64,000 nt of DNA. It comes from Mangrovibacterium diazotrophicum (lineage in GTDB: Bacteria; Bacteroidota; Bacteroidia; Bacteroidales; Prolixibacteraceae). Shown piece by piece: positions 24,127 through 33,779 of the stretch. The stretch lies in NCBI RefSeq assembly GCF_003610535.1, contig NZ_RAPN01000003.1:248001-312000 (forward strand). The letters run 5' to 3'. Below the pieces are notes generated by a model, which saw only the letters and a program-made list of their open reading frames with translations, did no database searches and was not told the origin of the DNA. The position numbers were made by a program, and so were the translations under genes. Within the stretch, counting starts at the first letter, position 1; every line of letters begins with the position of its first letter.

Positions 24127-24840
24127 ATGTACGAAATTAGTCTTCAAACTGCGCAAAACACCTTATTAGTGCAAAACAAAGCCAGCGTTGGCGAACGAAT
24201 TCTGGCAACATTGCTTGATGTCGCGGTATTTTCAGTTTACCTGATGATTGGTGGGATCATCGCTCAATTTGGCTTTAGTTCGAATACGTTCTGGATTATC
24301 TATGGGCTACCGATCTATTTCTACAGTTTAATCATGGAGCTTGCATTTAACGGGCAAAGCTTGGGGAAAATGGTCATGAAAATCAAAGTTGTACACCAGG
24401 AAGGGCGGCAAGTTCCCTTCAGCTCATACCTGCTTCGTTGGCTTCTTCGCATTATTGACATTTACAGCTTTGCAGGCGTCGTTGGTATTTGTTCGATACT
24501 GTTTAGTAAGCATGGGCAACGCCTGGGGGATCTGGCGGCTAAAACGCTTGTCGTTCGGCTCGATTCAAGTACGAAATTTCAGAATTTCAGCTTCAATAAA
24601 CACGTGTCGCCGGAGGCGCAAGTTGTTTTTGCACAGGCTTCGTTGATGGAAGATGAGGATGTTGAAATAATCAAGGAAGTTTTGGCCTATGGGAAAGAAA
24701 ACGGCTACATCGGTAAATCGGCAAAAATGGTGATCCAGGTAAGTGCAAATATGAAGCAAAAGTTGAGTTTGACGACTGAGTTAAAACCGATTAAATTTTT
24801 GGAGCAATTGCTTGACGACTACTACCTCATTCATAAATGA
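24127..24840 (+). CDS. RDD-family membrane protein
   Basis: The 237-residue protein has the RDD domain at about 18-140. It begins with VGERILATLLDVAVF, continues with the central GQSLGKMVMKIKVV and the arginine-containing span RWLLRIIDIY, and ends GQRLGDLAAKTLVV. About 90 soluble, charged residues follow. RDD proteins are three-span membrane proteins; some are linked to ion antiport, most are uncharacterised. It is divergent from the SpoIIM-MoxR-DUF58 operon, a conserved neighbourhood in Bacteroidota, and convergent with hppA. Confidence 0.85.
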   Translation: MYEISLQTAQNTLLVQNKASVGERILATLLDVAVFSVYLMIGGIIAQFGFSSNTFWIIYGLPIYFYSLIMELAFNGQSLGKMVMKIKVVHQEGRQVPFSSYLLRWLLRIIDIYSFAGVVGICSILFSKHGQRLGDLAAKTLVVRLDSSTKFQNFSFNKHVSPEAQVVFAQASLMEDEDVEIIKEVLAYGKENGYIGKSAKMVIQVSANMKQKLSLTTELKPIKFLEQLLDDYYLIHK

Positions 24841-24856
24841 TTTGCTCTTTTAAATT

Positions 24857-24886
24857 AAAAAAACCTGCAAGCCAAAGCCTGCAGGT
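24857..24886 (-). terminator. Intrinsic terminator of hppA
   Basis: On the minus strand ACCTGCA and TGCAGGT form the outer stem around a short loop, followed by seven T. It begins 28 bases after the hppA stop codon. In the plus direction the stem lacks a T-run, so it serves mainly hppA. Confidence 0.7.
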
Positions 24887-24913
24887 CCTCAAAATCCTAT
24901 AAATAGGGGTTGT

Positions 24914-27205
24914 TTACATTAAAGACAGCGTTACTGTTAAGCCGGCCATAACCACCGAAACCATGGTCATTAATTTGATCAGAATGTTCAAAGATGGGCC
25001 GGAAGTATCTTTGAACGGGTCGCCAACGGTGTCGCCAACAACACCGGCTTTGTGTGTTTCACTACCTTTGCCGCCATAGTTTCCTTTCTCAATGTACTTT
25101 TTGGCGTTGTCCCAGGCCCCACCGGCATTGTTTAGCATAACTGCTAAGGTAAATCCGGAAGTCAAACCACCAGCCAGCAATCCAACAACACCTGCAACAC
25201 CCATGACTGCACCAACAGCGATTGGAACGATGATGGCAATAAGTGATGGCAGCAACATTTCGCGTTGAGCACCTTTGGTTGAAATTTCAACACACTTGGC
25301 ATATTCAGGAGTTGCTTTTCCTTCCATGATTCCTTTTATTTCTCGGAACTGGCGTCGAACCTCTTCAACCATAGCACCGGCTGCACGCCCAACGGCTTTC
25401 ATCGTCATGGCGCAGAATACAAAGGCCATCATTGATCCGACGAAAATACCACCCAGAAAAAGAGGGTTGAATAAAGTGATATCGTAAGCAGCAGAAAAAT
25501 CTTTCACGGAAGCCGCTGAAATTTGAACTGCTTTCATTCCTTCTTCAACAGCCGGTTTTACGCTTGTGTAGAAGACGTAGTCTCCTTTCGATACAAAACC
25601 TTCCGGTCCTGCTATCTTACCAAACCACAGGCGAATTTCTTCCATATAGGCTGAAATCAATGCCATTGCAGTCAAGGCAGCAGAACCAATTGCGAATCCT
25701 TTACCTGTAGCTGCAGTTGTGTTTCCAAGCATATCGAGTGCATCGGTGCGTTCACGAACTTCTTTTGGCAATTCAGCCATTTCGGCGTTACCTCCGGCAT
25801 TATCAGCAATAGGACCAAATGCGTCGGTTGCCAGGGTGATTCCCAAAGTAGATAACATACCAACGGCAGCGAAACCGATACCATAAACACCCATCGCGAA
25901 GTCAGTCATACCACCGGCTGACCAAAACGAGCCGATGATACCCAAAACGATGGTGATAACCGGAATCCAGGTTGAGTACATACCGACGGCAATACCGTCG
26001 ATAATGGTTGTTGCCGGACCTTGTTGTGCTTGTTTTGCAATTCCTTTTGTTGGGCCGTATTCATCGGATGTGAAATATTCCGTTGCTTGCCCGATAATCA
26101 CCCCTGCAGCCAAGCCGATAACAACAGAACCGAACACACCGTAGGTGATCCAACTGAAATAGGCCATAACATACATGGCAATCAGAATTAATAAAGATGA
26201 ACCACCGGTTCCAAGTAGGAGAGCATTCAGCAGGTTCTTTTGTGTTGCTGATTCTTTGGTGCGAACCATAAAGATCCCGATAATTGAGAAGATGATTCCG
26301 ATTGCTGCAACCAACATGGGGGCGATAACCGCCATCTCAGTTTCAATACCTGATTGTTCTAGAGAGAGGGCCGGAAGGGCTGCTCCCAACGCAGCGGTTG
26401 CCAAAATAGATCCGCAATAGGATTCGTATAAGTCGGCTCCCATTCCGGCAACGTCGCCTACGTTGTCCCCAACATTATCGGCGATAGTGGCGGGGTTGCG
26501 AGGGTCATCCTCCGGGATACCGGCTTCAACTTTACCAACAAGGTCAGCACCAACGTCGGCAGCTTTGGTGTAAATACCGCCCCCTACGCGGGCAAACAAC
26601 GCCTGGGTTGATGCACCCATACCGAAGGTCAGCATGGTTGTGGTAATTTCGATCAATTTTTGGTGCTCGGTTGTTCCCGCGTGCACTAAATTCAATCCAA
26701 TGAAATGCAAGCCTTTGGCCATGTGTTCCGGTGAGAAAATTACTTCATTCAGAAATAAATACCAGGCGGCAATATCTAAAAGTCCGAAGCCTACAACAAC
26801 GAGTCCCATTACCGCGCCGCTTCGGAAAGCAACTTTCAAACCTTGGTTAAGCGATTTAGAAGCGCCGTGAGCGGTTCGTGCGGATGCGTAAGTCGCTGTT
26901 TTCATACCCAGATAACCGCAGAGGCCGGAGAAGAAACCACCGGTCAAAAAGGCTACGGGAACGAACGGGTTTTGAACACCCAGGTAAGCCAGAACTAACA
27001 AGATTAGCAGAAGAATAATAAAAACGATGCCAACAACTTTGTATTGGCGATAAAGGTAGGCCATCGCCCCTTCGCGCACGTACTGTGCGATTTCCATCAT
27101 CCGGGGGGTACCTTCCGAATTTTTCATCATGGATTTAAAAAACACCCATGCGAATATCAAGGCCACTACGGAACAAAGTGGTACGAGCCAAAAGATAGCA
27201 TTCAT
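24914..27205 (-). CDS. hppA: Membrane-integral ion-pumping pyrophosphatase, K+-dependent type
   Basis: The 763-residue protein with about 16 membrane spans couples pyrophosphate hydrolysis to Na+ or H+ export. The substrate-binding region is complete: [30 protein letters not shown] and, near the C-terminus, [19 protein letters not shown] with [12 protein letters not shown]. The motif [14 protein letters not shown] has Ala where K+-independent enzymes have Lys (GNTTKA), so K+ dependence is predicted; most such enzymes in anaerobes pump Na+. The ATG at 27205 opens a hydrophobic first span, while an upstream in-frame TTG adds only seven residues. It stands alone with its own terminator. Confidence 0.95.
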   Translation of the reverse strand: MNAIFWLVPLCSVVALIFAWVFFKSMMKNSEGTPRMMEIAQYVREGAMAYLYRQYKVVGIVFIILLLILLVLAYLGVQNPFVPVAFLTGGFFSGLCGYLGMKTATYASARTAHGASKSLNQGLKVAFRSGAVMGLVVVGFGLLDIAAWYLFLNEVIFSPEHMAKGLHFIGLNLVHAGTTEHQKLIEITTTMLTFGMGASTQALFARVGGGIYTKAADVGADLVGKVEAGIPEDDPRNPATIADNVGDNVGDVAGMGADLYESYCGSILATAALGAALPALSLEQSGIETEMAVIAPMLVAAIGIIFSIIGIFMVRTKESATQKNLLNALLLGTGGSSLLILIAMYVMAYFSWITYGVFGSVVIGLAAGVIIGQATEYFTSDEYGPTKGIAKQAQQGPATTIIDGIAVGMYSTWIPVITIVLGIIGSFWSAGGMTDFAMGVYGIGFAAVGMLSTLGITLATDAFGPIADNAGGNAEMAELPKEVRERTDALDMLGNTTAATGKGFAIGSAALTAMALISAYMEEIRLWFGKIAGPEGFVSKGDYVFYTSVKPAVEEGMKAVQISAASVKDFSAAYDITLFNPLFLGGIFVGSMMAFVFCAMTMKAVGRAAGAMVEEVRRQFREIKGIMEGKATPEYAKCVEISTKGAQREMLLPSLIAIIVPIAVGAVMGVAGVVGLLAGGLTSGFTLAVMLNNAGGAWDNAKKYIEKGNYGGKGSETHKAGVVGDTVGDPFKDTSGPSLNILIKLMTMVSVVMAGLTVTLSLM

Positions 27206-27485
27206 AAATGTTATGTTTTTGTGCAACAGGGTTGCGGTTAGATAATATTAGTGTTAGATTCTACTCTTTGAATTTAGCAATAATAAAAAGCTGTGTCAGA
27301 CGGGAATGAATGTTCTTGGGCACTCTTTCGGTAGGTAACTTAATGATTAATAGTATAACTGTTTGAAAACAAGCAGGTGCTGCTTTTCTCTCTGGAAGTT
27401 AATTTGAAATCAATCTAAAGTAGATGATTCTTTCAAAGGGATCATTTGTTCAAAATAGGATTCGCGGAGCAGGCCGCTGTGGCTC

Positions 27486-28829
27486 TTATTTTTTCGGCGA
27501 TTTTACGACAACCCGACCTTTCCACCTTCCGGTGAAATAATAAACAATGAGGATAACCATTCCGATGAACCAGCCAGCCGGTTCGGCCCACCAAATACCG
27601 TTTACGCCAATTTTTCCGGATAACCAGAATGCGAGCGGTATTCTTACCAGGTAGAGCGATAAGAGCGTTGTCAGCATGGGGATGAAAGTTGCCCCGGCAC
27701 CTCGTAAAAAGCCGGTGAGTGAAAACATGATGGAGAGTAATAAGTAGAAAGAAGACACGATAACCAGGTAGTCCTGTCCGATGGCGATGACGTGTTGGTC
27801 GGGAGTGAAAATCTGGATGATGTATTTCCCGAAAACAATGATAATAATGGAGATGAAAACGGCATAAGCCAGTGAAAAGCCGATGGTGATCTTTAATCCT
27901 TTTCGGGCTCTTTTTTCCTGAAATGCGCCCAAGTTTTGACCGACAAATGAAGAAAGGGCTGAACTAAATGTTAGCGCCGGCATTTTTGCGAATGAGTCGA
28001 CTCGCATAGCGGCCGTGTAAGCAGCCACTGCATTAGTACCGAAGGTGTTCACAATTCCCATAATTGCCATCATCCCGAATGCTATAAATGATTGCTGGAA
28101 GCCGGTCGGCAGCCCGATTTTCACACAGCTTTTAAAAATCTCGCGGTCGAAAATGTATTTGCGGAAGGACAGGTTGATGACCGGATGTTTTTTGTTGAGA
28201 TACCAGGTTGCCGAGAAAAAAGCAATGGCTTGTGCAACAACGGTTGCAAATGCAACACCTTCAATTCCCCATTTAAAAACGACAACGAAAAGCAGGTCGA
28301 AAAAGATGTTGACAACGGTGGACAGGATCATGAACCATAGCGGTGTTTTGGCGTCGCCCATTCCTCTTAAAATCGAACTGATACCGGCAAAACCGAAAAA
28401 GAAGAACATACCCGTGAGGTAAATATTCAGGTAGGTGACGGCTTCCGGTAGCATTTCATCCGGGAGTTGCAATAACAGGAAAATTGATTTGCTACACAGG
28501 ATCCCAATCAACGTTACAAGGATTGAGGCGAAAAGGAAAAAGGTAAAAATGGTGTCGATGGTGCGGCGAACCTGGTCAACCTGTTTGGCCCCGAAAAATT
28601 GGGAAATGACGGTGGATGCTCCGGAACCGATCCCGATAACCATCGATATCAAGGTAAATATGATGGGAAACGATGCGCCGACAGCACCGAGTGCTTCTTT
28701 TCCCAAAAAATTGCCGACAATCACACTATCGACAATGTTGTATAAATTTTGGAAGATATTTCCAAGTACAAGCGGAATTGAAAATTGAAGAATAAGACGT
28801 GCTTCATTCCCTTCCGTAAAGTCTTTCAT
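27486..28829 (-). CDS. MATE-family multidrug/Na+ antiporter
   Basis: The 447-residue protein has 12 hydrophobic segments arranged as two MATE repeats. Typical motifs are GSGASTVISQFFGAK in the first half and NTFGTNAVAAYTAAMRVD and SSFVGQNLGAFQEKRA in the second. MATE exporters expel drugs or metabolites in exchange for Na+ or H+; the substrate is not readable. ATG 28829 (MKDFTEGNEARLI) is chosen over a TTG seven codons upstream, as this opening is common in family members. Single-gene unit. Confidence 0.9.
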   Translation of the reverse strand: MKDFTEGNEARLILQFSIPLVLGNIFQNLYNIVDSVIVGNFLGKEALGAVGASFPIIFTLISMVIGIGSGASTVISQFFGAKQVDQVRRTIDTIFTFFLFASILVTLIGILCSKSIFLLLQLPDEMLPEAVTYLNIYLTGMFFFFGFAGISSILRGMGDAKTPLWFMILSTVVNIFFDLLFVVVFKWGIEGVAFATVVAQAIAFFSATWYLNKKHPVINLSFRKYIFDREIFKSCVKIGLPTGFQQSFIAFGMMAIMGIVNTFGTNAVAAYTAAMRVDSFAKMPALTFSSALSSFVGQNLGAFQEKRARKGLKITIGFSLAYAVFISIIIIVFGKYIIQIFTPDQHVIAIGQDYLVIVSSFYLLLSIMFSLTGFLRGAGATFIPMLTTLLSLYLVRIPLAFWLSGKIGVNGIWWAEPAGWFIGMVILIVYYFTGRWKGRVVVKSPKK

Positions 28830-29030
28830 AAGTCGAATTAATGGTTTCAAATCTCTCGATTTTTACGTGAAATTCAAAATAGAACAGTGAAAGTTAATGT
28901 TGGGTTAAGTTTTTGAACTTGTGTTTCAAGGTAGCATGAAAGCACTAATTTTGTTTGAAATACCCCGCTCGGGGTGTGGAACCAACGTTAATCTTAATTA
29001 GGTTGACTATGAATTTGAATTGTTTGCATT

Positions 29031-29501
29031 ATGAAGAAAAGAGTATTATTTGTTTGTCTTGGTAACATTTGCCGCTCGCCCAGTGCTGAAGCTGTTTTTA
29101 ACGGTTTGGTGAAGCAAAACGGACTGTCGGATTTAATTGAATGCGACTCGGCGGGGACAGCTGCTTATCACGAAGGTGAACCGGCTGACCAGCGTATGCA
29201 GAGCCATGCAATCCGACGTGGTTACCGATTGAATTCCATTGCCCGTAAATTTGATCCTGCAGTAGATTTCGAAAAGTTTGATTACATCGTAGGAATGGAT
29301 GATGATAATGTGAACGATTTGCAAGACATGGCTTCCGGTATCGAAGATTTGAATAAAATTTTCAAGATGACTGACTTTTGCAGCCATGGCGGACATTATT
29401 CGGTTCCTGATCCTTACTACGGTGGTTCCGAAGGATTTGAGTTGGTGCTTGATATTTTGGAAGACGCTTGTGAAGGTTTGTTGAACGAAGTGCGCGGGTG
29501 A
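29031..29501 (+). CDS. Low-molecular-weight protein-tyrosine phosphatase
   Basis: The 156-residue enzyme has the CX5R P-loop at its N-terminus (CLGNICRS, nucleophile Cys9 and Arg15) and the general-acid aspartate in the VPDPYYGG loop (Asp127). Length and layout are standard. Bacterial LMW-PTPs dephosphorylate tyrosine kinases of exopolysaccharide export or other regulators. No such kinase is adjacent, so the substrate is unknown. A methyltransferase gene follows 70 bases later on the same strand. Confidence 0.93.
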   Translation: MKKRVLFVCLGNICRSPSAEAVFNGLVKQNGLSDLIECDSAGTAAYHEGEPADQRMQSHAIRRGYRLNSIARKFDPAVDFEKFDYIVGMDDDNVNDLQDMASGIEDLNKIFKMTDFCSHGGHYSVPDPYYGGSEGFELVLDILEDACEGLLNEVRG

Positions 29502-29571
29502 TGTCTGGGGCGGTGGAATGAAAACTTTCTGCTCAATGTGCTGTTTTATCTGATTAAGGGGGAAGGAATAA

Positions 29572-30306
29572 ATGGGGCAGGAAGCTTTCTATAACTCTAT
29601 CGCCAGCTATTACGAATACATATTTCCATTAAGTAATCAGCAAGTTGGTTTTGTGCAGTCTGAATTCGACTCGTTAGAAGAATTCTTTTTTTTGGATGTA
29701 GGTTGTTCTACCGGGCAATTGGCTAATCGTTTGTGCCAATTGGGAGCATTGGGTATTGGGATTGATCTCAATTCATCGATGATCGAACGTGCACGTGAGT
29801 CGCATCAGGCAGCGGATCTATCGTTTAAGGTGATGGATATGATGAACATCAATTCGAACTTTACGCCCGGTTACTTCGATGCGTTGATCTGTTTTGGAAA
29901 TACACTTGTCCATTTAGACTCGGTGACTCAAATCCGGAATTTCTTTCAGCAGTCTTTTCAGTTGCTGAAGCCTGGAGGAAAGTTATTGTTCCAGATTTTG
30001 AATTATCAATATATTTTGGGAAACAAGATCGAGGAACTGCCGCTTATTGACAATCAGTATGTGCGCTTTGAGCGTAGTTACGAGTTACCTACTCCGAACC
30101 AGCCGAAGGTCAATTTTAAAACGAAATTGTTTGTCAAGTCAGAAAATCTCGTTTTCGAAAATTCTGCTCCTTTGATTCCTGTTCAAAAGAATGAATTAGA
30201 GAAGTTACTTCTGTTGGCCGGTTTCCCGAAACTTCATTTTTATGGTGGTTTCGACAAAAAACCATGTGGAGATCACCTGCCTTTGGTTGTTGTCGCAGAA
30301 GTTTAG
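29572..30306 (+). CDS. Class I SAM-dependent methyltransferase
   Basis: The 244-residue protein has the Rossmann-fold methyltransferase core. Motif I is LDVGCSTGQLA (41-51), followed by an acidic residue after strand 2 (IGIDLNSSMI) and motif III/IV around DALICFGNTLVHL. The C-terminal part (RFERSYELPTP) probably forms the substrate lid. It resembles the broad Methyltransf_11/25 group; the acceptor is not predictable. It follows the LMW-PTP gene and converges with a hypothetical gene. Confidence 0.83.
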   Translation: MGQEAFYNSIASYYEYIFPLSNQQVGFVQSEFDSLEEFFFLDVGCSTGQLANRLCQLGALGIGIDLNSSMIERARESHQAADLSFKVMDMMNINSNFTPGYFDALICFGNTLVHLDSVTQIRNFFQQSFQLLKPGGKLLFQILNYQYILGNKIEELPLIDNQYVRFERSYELPTPNQPKVNFKTKLFVKSENLVFENSAPLIPVQKNELEKLLLLAGFPKLHFYGGFDKKPCGDHLPLVVVAEV

Positions 30307-30325
30307 TTTCCCAATATCTTTTGTG

Positions 30326-30781
30326 TTATTTCATCACGGCTTTCACGGCTTGAAAGTCGACGAGTTCGTACGTGCCTTCTTTAGCATTTAAAACGTAGGT
30401 CAATTTGCAATTTGAGTTTTCGTGGTCCCAATCCACGAGTTCATCGTTTTCTTGTTTTTGTATTTTCGCAAACACGAAAACCTTGTTTTGATAGACTGTG
30501 AATTTTTCAATTCGAATCCATGTATACCCGACGAATTTACCAATGGGCTTGTAACGTGCGGTTTTCTCTATTCCCTTTCCCGAATAAGAATCCGGAATCC
30601 GGTCAAGAATAAAGTTATCTGCAGAAAACACGATGTTGTTTTCCGGTGTTTTGGATACCACAAATGAAATAAGTGTGTTGGCGATATCACTATACATACT
30701 CTCTTTATTTTGAGGTTCCCCGGTTTGCTGCGCAAATAAGAAACAAGGTAACACGCAAAAAAGAATAAGTAGACTTTTCAT
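30326..30781 (-). CDS. Exported hypothetical protein
   Basis: The 151-residue protein has a clear signal peptide (about 1-18, MKSLLILFCVLPCFLFAQ). A mature domain follows, rich in beta-strand-forming residues (FVGYTWIRIEKFTVYQNKVFVFAKI). No known family was recognised. It is a single-gene unit on the minus strand. A periplasmic or outer-membrane-facing location is inferred from the signal peptide. Confidence 0.6.
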   Translation of the reverse strand: MKSLLILFCVLPCFLFAQQTGEPQNKESMYSDIANTLISFVVSKTPENNIVFSADNFILDRIPDSYSGKGIEKTARYKPIGKFVGYTWIRIEKFTVYQNKVFVFAKIQKQENDELVDWDHENSNCKLTYVLNAKEGTYELVDFQAVKAVMK

Positions 30782-31017
30782 GATTGGAACTTTTAGATTA
30801 TATAACGCTTTGCATTTTCCGATGTTTACAAGTTACCACTTTGCGGTCGATACTTTCAGTCGCAAAAAAGCTGCGATTCGATATTTAATCTATCTATAAC
30901 TTTCTAGCATGTGAAATTAGTATCGCGCTACATTGTTAAATCCCGAAAAATGGTTGTTATCGAATGAATTTTAGATTTCGATACCTAGGATATTCGCGCT
31001 GTAGTATAAATTAGGCA

Positions 31018-31044
31018 TAAAAAAACCGCCCTTACGCAGGCGGT
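31018..31044 (-). terminator. Intrinsic terminator of the primary sigma factor gene
   Basis: On the minus strand AACCGCC and GGCGGTT enclose an 8-base loop and are followed by seven T. It lies 21 bases after the stop codon of the gene ending at 31065. Confidence 0.85.
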
Positions 31045-31064
31045 TAAAAAGTTTTTCATTACTA

Positions 31065-31925
31065 CTATCCAAGATATGATTTTAGCAATTTGCTTCTGGA
31101 TGTATGCCGCAACCTGCGGATGGCTTTTTCTTTAATTTGGCGCACCCTTTCGCGGGTTAAGCCGAATCGTTCTCCAATTTCTTCCAGGGTCATTTCCTGG
31201 CAACCAATTCCAAAGAACATCCTGATGATGTCACTTTCTCGTTCAGTAAGGGTAGCAAGAGCACGCTCAATTTCCCGTGCAAGTGATTCCATAATCAAGC
31301 TGCGGTCAGCATTGGGGGAATCATTGTTCACAAGAACGTCGAGGAGGCTGTTGTCTTCGCCTTCAACAAAAGGAGCATCAACTGAAATGTGGCGTCCGGA
31401 TACACGTAATGTATCGGCTACTTTTTCAGCAGGCAACTCTAGTGTTTCGGCCAGCTCTTCAGGTGAAGGCTTTCGTTCGTTTTCCTGTTCAAATTTTGAA
31501 TAAGCTTTGTTGATTTTATTCAACGAGCCTACCTGATTCAACGGTAATCGAACAATACGAGACTGTTCAGCCAAAGCTTGAAGAATGGACTGACGAATCC
31601 ACCAAACGGCGTACGAAATAAATTTGAACCCGCGTGTTTCGTCGAATTTTTCAGCAGCTTTAATCAATCCCAAGTTACCTTCATTGATCAAGTCGGGAAG
31701 ACTTAATCCTTGGTTCTGGTATTGTTTTGCTACCGAAACAACAAAACGAAGGTTAGCACGGGTCAGCTTTTCCAAAGCAGCTTGGTCACCTTTTTTGATG
31801 CGCTGTGCTAATTCAACTTCCTCTTCAACAGTGATAAGTTCTTCTTTGCCAATTTCTTGCAAATACTTGTCCAAAGACGCGCTCTCACGGTTGGTAATAG
31901 ATTTTGTGATCTTTAATTGTCTCAT
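31065..31925 (-). CDS. rpoD: Primary RNA polymerase sigma-70 factor, Bacteroidota type
   Basis: This 286-residue sigma factor contains region 1.2, region 2 ([56 protein letters not shown]), region 3 and region 4.2 with the helix-turn-helix [18 protein letters not shown]. Region 1.1 and the non-conserved insertion of proteobacterial RpoD are absent, as in the housekeeping sigma factor of Bacteroides. That factor reads TTTG/TAnnTTTG promoters like those found in this window. It is a monocistronic gene with a consensus promoter and a strong terminator. Confidence 0.93.
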   Translation of the reverse strand: MRQLKITKSITNRESASLDKYLQEIGKEELITVEEEVELAQRIKKGDQAALEKLTRANLRFVVSVAKQYQNQGLSLPDLINEGNLGLIKAAEKFDETRGFKFISYAVWWIRQSILQALAEQSRIVRLPLNQVGSLNKINKAYSKFEQENERKPSPEELAETLELPAEKVADTLRVSGRHISVDAPFVEGEDNSLLDVLVNNDSPNADRSLIMESLAREIERALATLTERESDIIRMFFGIGCQEMTLEEIGERFGLTRERVRQIKEKAIRRLRHTSRSKLLKSYLG

Positions 31926-31945
31926 ACCCTTTTAAAAAAATCGTG

Positions 31946-31977
31946 CAAATATAGACTTTGTAAGTCAATAATTCAAA
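31946..31977 (-). promoter_or_regulatory. Consensus promoter of the primary sigma factor gene
   Basis: On the minus strand TTTG (31974-31977) and TATATTTG (31946-31953) are separated by 20 bases, a perfect match to TTTG-N19-21-TAnnTTTG. Transcription would start about 15 bases before the ATG at 31925. Confidence 0.75.
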
Positions 31978-32027
31978 TAAAAAAGCAAGCTTGGGTAAAC
32001 AGTATTGAAATGTTAATATACCAATAT

Positions 32028-33479
32028 CTATCTCTCTTCAGTAGAGAAGACAAAATAGGCCCTTTCTCCATTTGGGTATATCCCTTCAATTAAAATGCCT
32101 CCTTTAGCCCCTTTTACAATCGTTCGCATATCATTAACCCCGTTCACCTCTTGCTTGTTCACGTTGGTAATGATGAATCCTTCTCTCAGACCGGCATCCT
32201 TTAATTTACCTCGATTTAATTCGGTAATTTTTATTCCCTGGTTTATGCGCAGTTTGTACTTTTCGTTTTCTGTAACATTGTCAAATTTTGCCCCAAGAAA
32301 CTCATTAACGTCCGTGGTAAGAATTTCCGTATCTCCGTGCATGTTACGGAGTGTAACGGTATAGGGTTTCGGTTTATTATCTCTTTTTATCAAAACTTTT
32401 ACTTCATCTCCGGGACGGTGTTTGCCTACTTGTTCCTGCAGCTCTGCAGTTGAGTTTACTTTCACATCGTCAATAGAAATAATAATATCTTTTTCTTTAA
32501 TTCCGGCTTCTTCGGCAGCTCCACCTTCAGCCAAGCTTCCAATGAAGACACCTTCGATTTTATCCAAATTCATATCTTCTGCCAGTTTGGCATTAACGTC
32601 CTGGATTCCAACTCCAAGAACTGCCCGTTGAACCTGTCCGTATTGTTTTAAATCGGCTATAACCTTCTGAACGATGGCAGATGGAACTGCGAACGAATAG
32701 CCGGAATAAGAACCTGTTTGCGATGCAATGGCTGTGTTGATCCCAACTAGTTCTGAATTCATATTGACCAAAGCACCACCACTATTGCCAGGGTTTACTG
32801 CGGCATCAGTTTGAATAAATGATTCAATACTCATGTCGGCTCTGTTAATACCAATGTTACGGCCCTTAGCACTTACAATCCCAGCAGTAACGGTCGACGT
32901 TAGATTGAATGGATTTCCTACAGCCAGTACCCACTCCCCTAGTTTTAACGCATCTGAGTTGCCGAATTTGAGCGACGGTAATTGGTTTGCGTCGATTTTG
33001 AGAAGAGCAATGTCCGTGGTCTCGTCAGTACCGACCAGTTTAGCATCGAATTCACGCTTATCGTTCAATACAACTTTTATTTCGTCGGCTTGATCAATGA
33101 CGTGGTTGTTAGTTACAATATAACCATCAGCTGAAATAATCACGCCTGAACCGGATCCTTCTCTCACTCTTGGCTGCTGCCGAGGAGCACGGTCGCCACC
33201 ATAGAACCAATCGTAAAACGGGTTGCTGTAGGTGGAAACATCTTCCTTTGACATCACTTTGACGTGAACAACAGCATGGATTGAATTTTCTGCGGCATAA
33301 GTTAAATCGGGGGCTTCTCCCTGAGGGGCAGAAGGAAGGTTGGCGTATTTCATCGCCTGGTTCTCTTCGACCCGAACAATTTCCGGTTTTTCAAAAAACT
33401 GGGTGTAAGCCCATAAGGTTACAAATGCACTTCCAAAAGCGATAATCAGTGTTAAACCTAAATTTTTAGCGTTCTTCAT
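32028..33479 (-). CDS. Do/HtrA-family periplasmic serine endopeptidase with two PDZ domains
   Basis: The 483-residue protease has an N-terminal membrane anchor or signal (about 7-26), a trypsin-like core with the triad His126 (NNHVID), Asp156 (TDIALL) and Ser233 (GNSGGA), and two PDZ domains (about 280-365 and 395-475). HtrA proteases degrade misfolded periplasmic proteins and may also act as chaperones. The gene is monocistronic. Its upstream region holds no clear TAnnTTTG element, so stress-sigma control is possible but not shown. Confidence 0.93.
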   Translation of the reverse strand: MKNAKNLGLTLIIAFGSAFVTLWAYTQFFEKPEIVRVEENQAMKYANLPSAPQGEAPDLTYAAENSIHAVVHVKVMSKEDVSTYSNPFYDWFYGGDRAPRQQPRVREGSGSGVIISADGYIVTNNHVIDQADEIKVVLNDKREFDAKLVGTDETTDIALLKIDANQLPSLKFGNSDALKLGEWVLAVGNPFNLTSTVTAGIVSAKGRNIGINRADMSIESFIQTDAAVNPGNSGGALVNMNSELVGINTAIASQTGSYSGYSFAVPSAIVQKVIADLKQYGQVQRAVLGVGIQDVNAKLAEDMNLDKIEGVFIGSLAEGGAAEEAGIKEKDIIISIDDVKVNSTAELQEQVGKHRPGDEVKVLIKRDNKPKPYTVTLRNMHGDTEILTTDVNEFLGAKFDNVTENEKYKLRINQGIKITELNRGKLKDAGLREGFIITNVNKQEVNGVNDMRTIVKGAKGGILIEGIYPNGERAYFVFSTEER

Positions 33480-33693
33480 AGCATTCTGTATTTTTTGTTT
33501 ACGAATATTAGCTTTTTAATCGAGTGCTAAAATTAACGCATAATAAGTGCCAGTGTTTTCACGTTTTTAATTCGTTTATATTGTTTAACATGTTTTAACG
33601 GTGGATGATACAAGAACCAGGCCATAAAATAAGTCTGGATAAAAGTACCTGACAATATTTCTGATTTTCCACAAAAGTTATTTCACAAGCAAC

Positions 33694-33774
33694 AAAACGA
33701 TAGTCAAACTACCGTTTTTTTATTATTTGTTTAAATTTGAGTTGAATAGTCGCTTAGCCTGTCAAAACGGTAGT
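33694..33774. repeat. Three copies of an operator-like 11-mer before the cache-domain kinase
   Basis: AAAACGATAGT (33694-33704) and its inverted partner ACTACCGTTTT (33708-33718) form a near-perfect palindrome with a 3-base spacer and one mismatch. A third, direct copy AAAACGGTAGT (33764-33774) is the exact reverse complement of the second and ends 5 bases before the ATG. The copies flank the -7-like TAAATTTG (33732-33739). This fits a dimeric regulator with a main site upstream and an auxiliary site in the leader. Confidence 0.55.
33732..33739 (+). promoter_or_regulatory. TAnnTTTG (-7) element before the cache-domain kinase
   Basis: TAAATTTG lies 40 bases before the ATG at 33780. No TTTG is found 19-21 bases upstream; that region is part of the AAAACGATAGT/ACTACCGTTTT palindrome, so the promoter may need an activator. 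Confidence 0.45.
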
Positions 33775-33779
33775 ACGGA

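Larger units (their letters stand above)
33480..33779. promoter_or_regulatory. Divergent region between HtrA and cache-kinase genes
   Basis: The 300 bases between the two divergent genes hold the operator-like repeats at 33694-33774, a -7-like element at 33732-33739 for the kinase gene and a GAGTGCTAA half-site at 33522-33530. No ORF or structured RNA was recognised. Confidence 0.5.

Noticed and set aside
28962-28975. Short palindrome ACCCCG-CT-CGGGGT before the LMW-PTP gene
   Set aside because: The loop of two bases is too small for a stable RNA hairpin and there is no T-run. A loosely similar sequence near 46997 is not palindromic, so no repeat family is supported.
33522-33530. CIRCE heat-shock operator before the HtrA gene
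   Set aside because: Only one half-site GAGTGCTAA is present. The expected TTAGCACTC nine bases away is missing.
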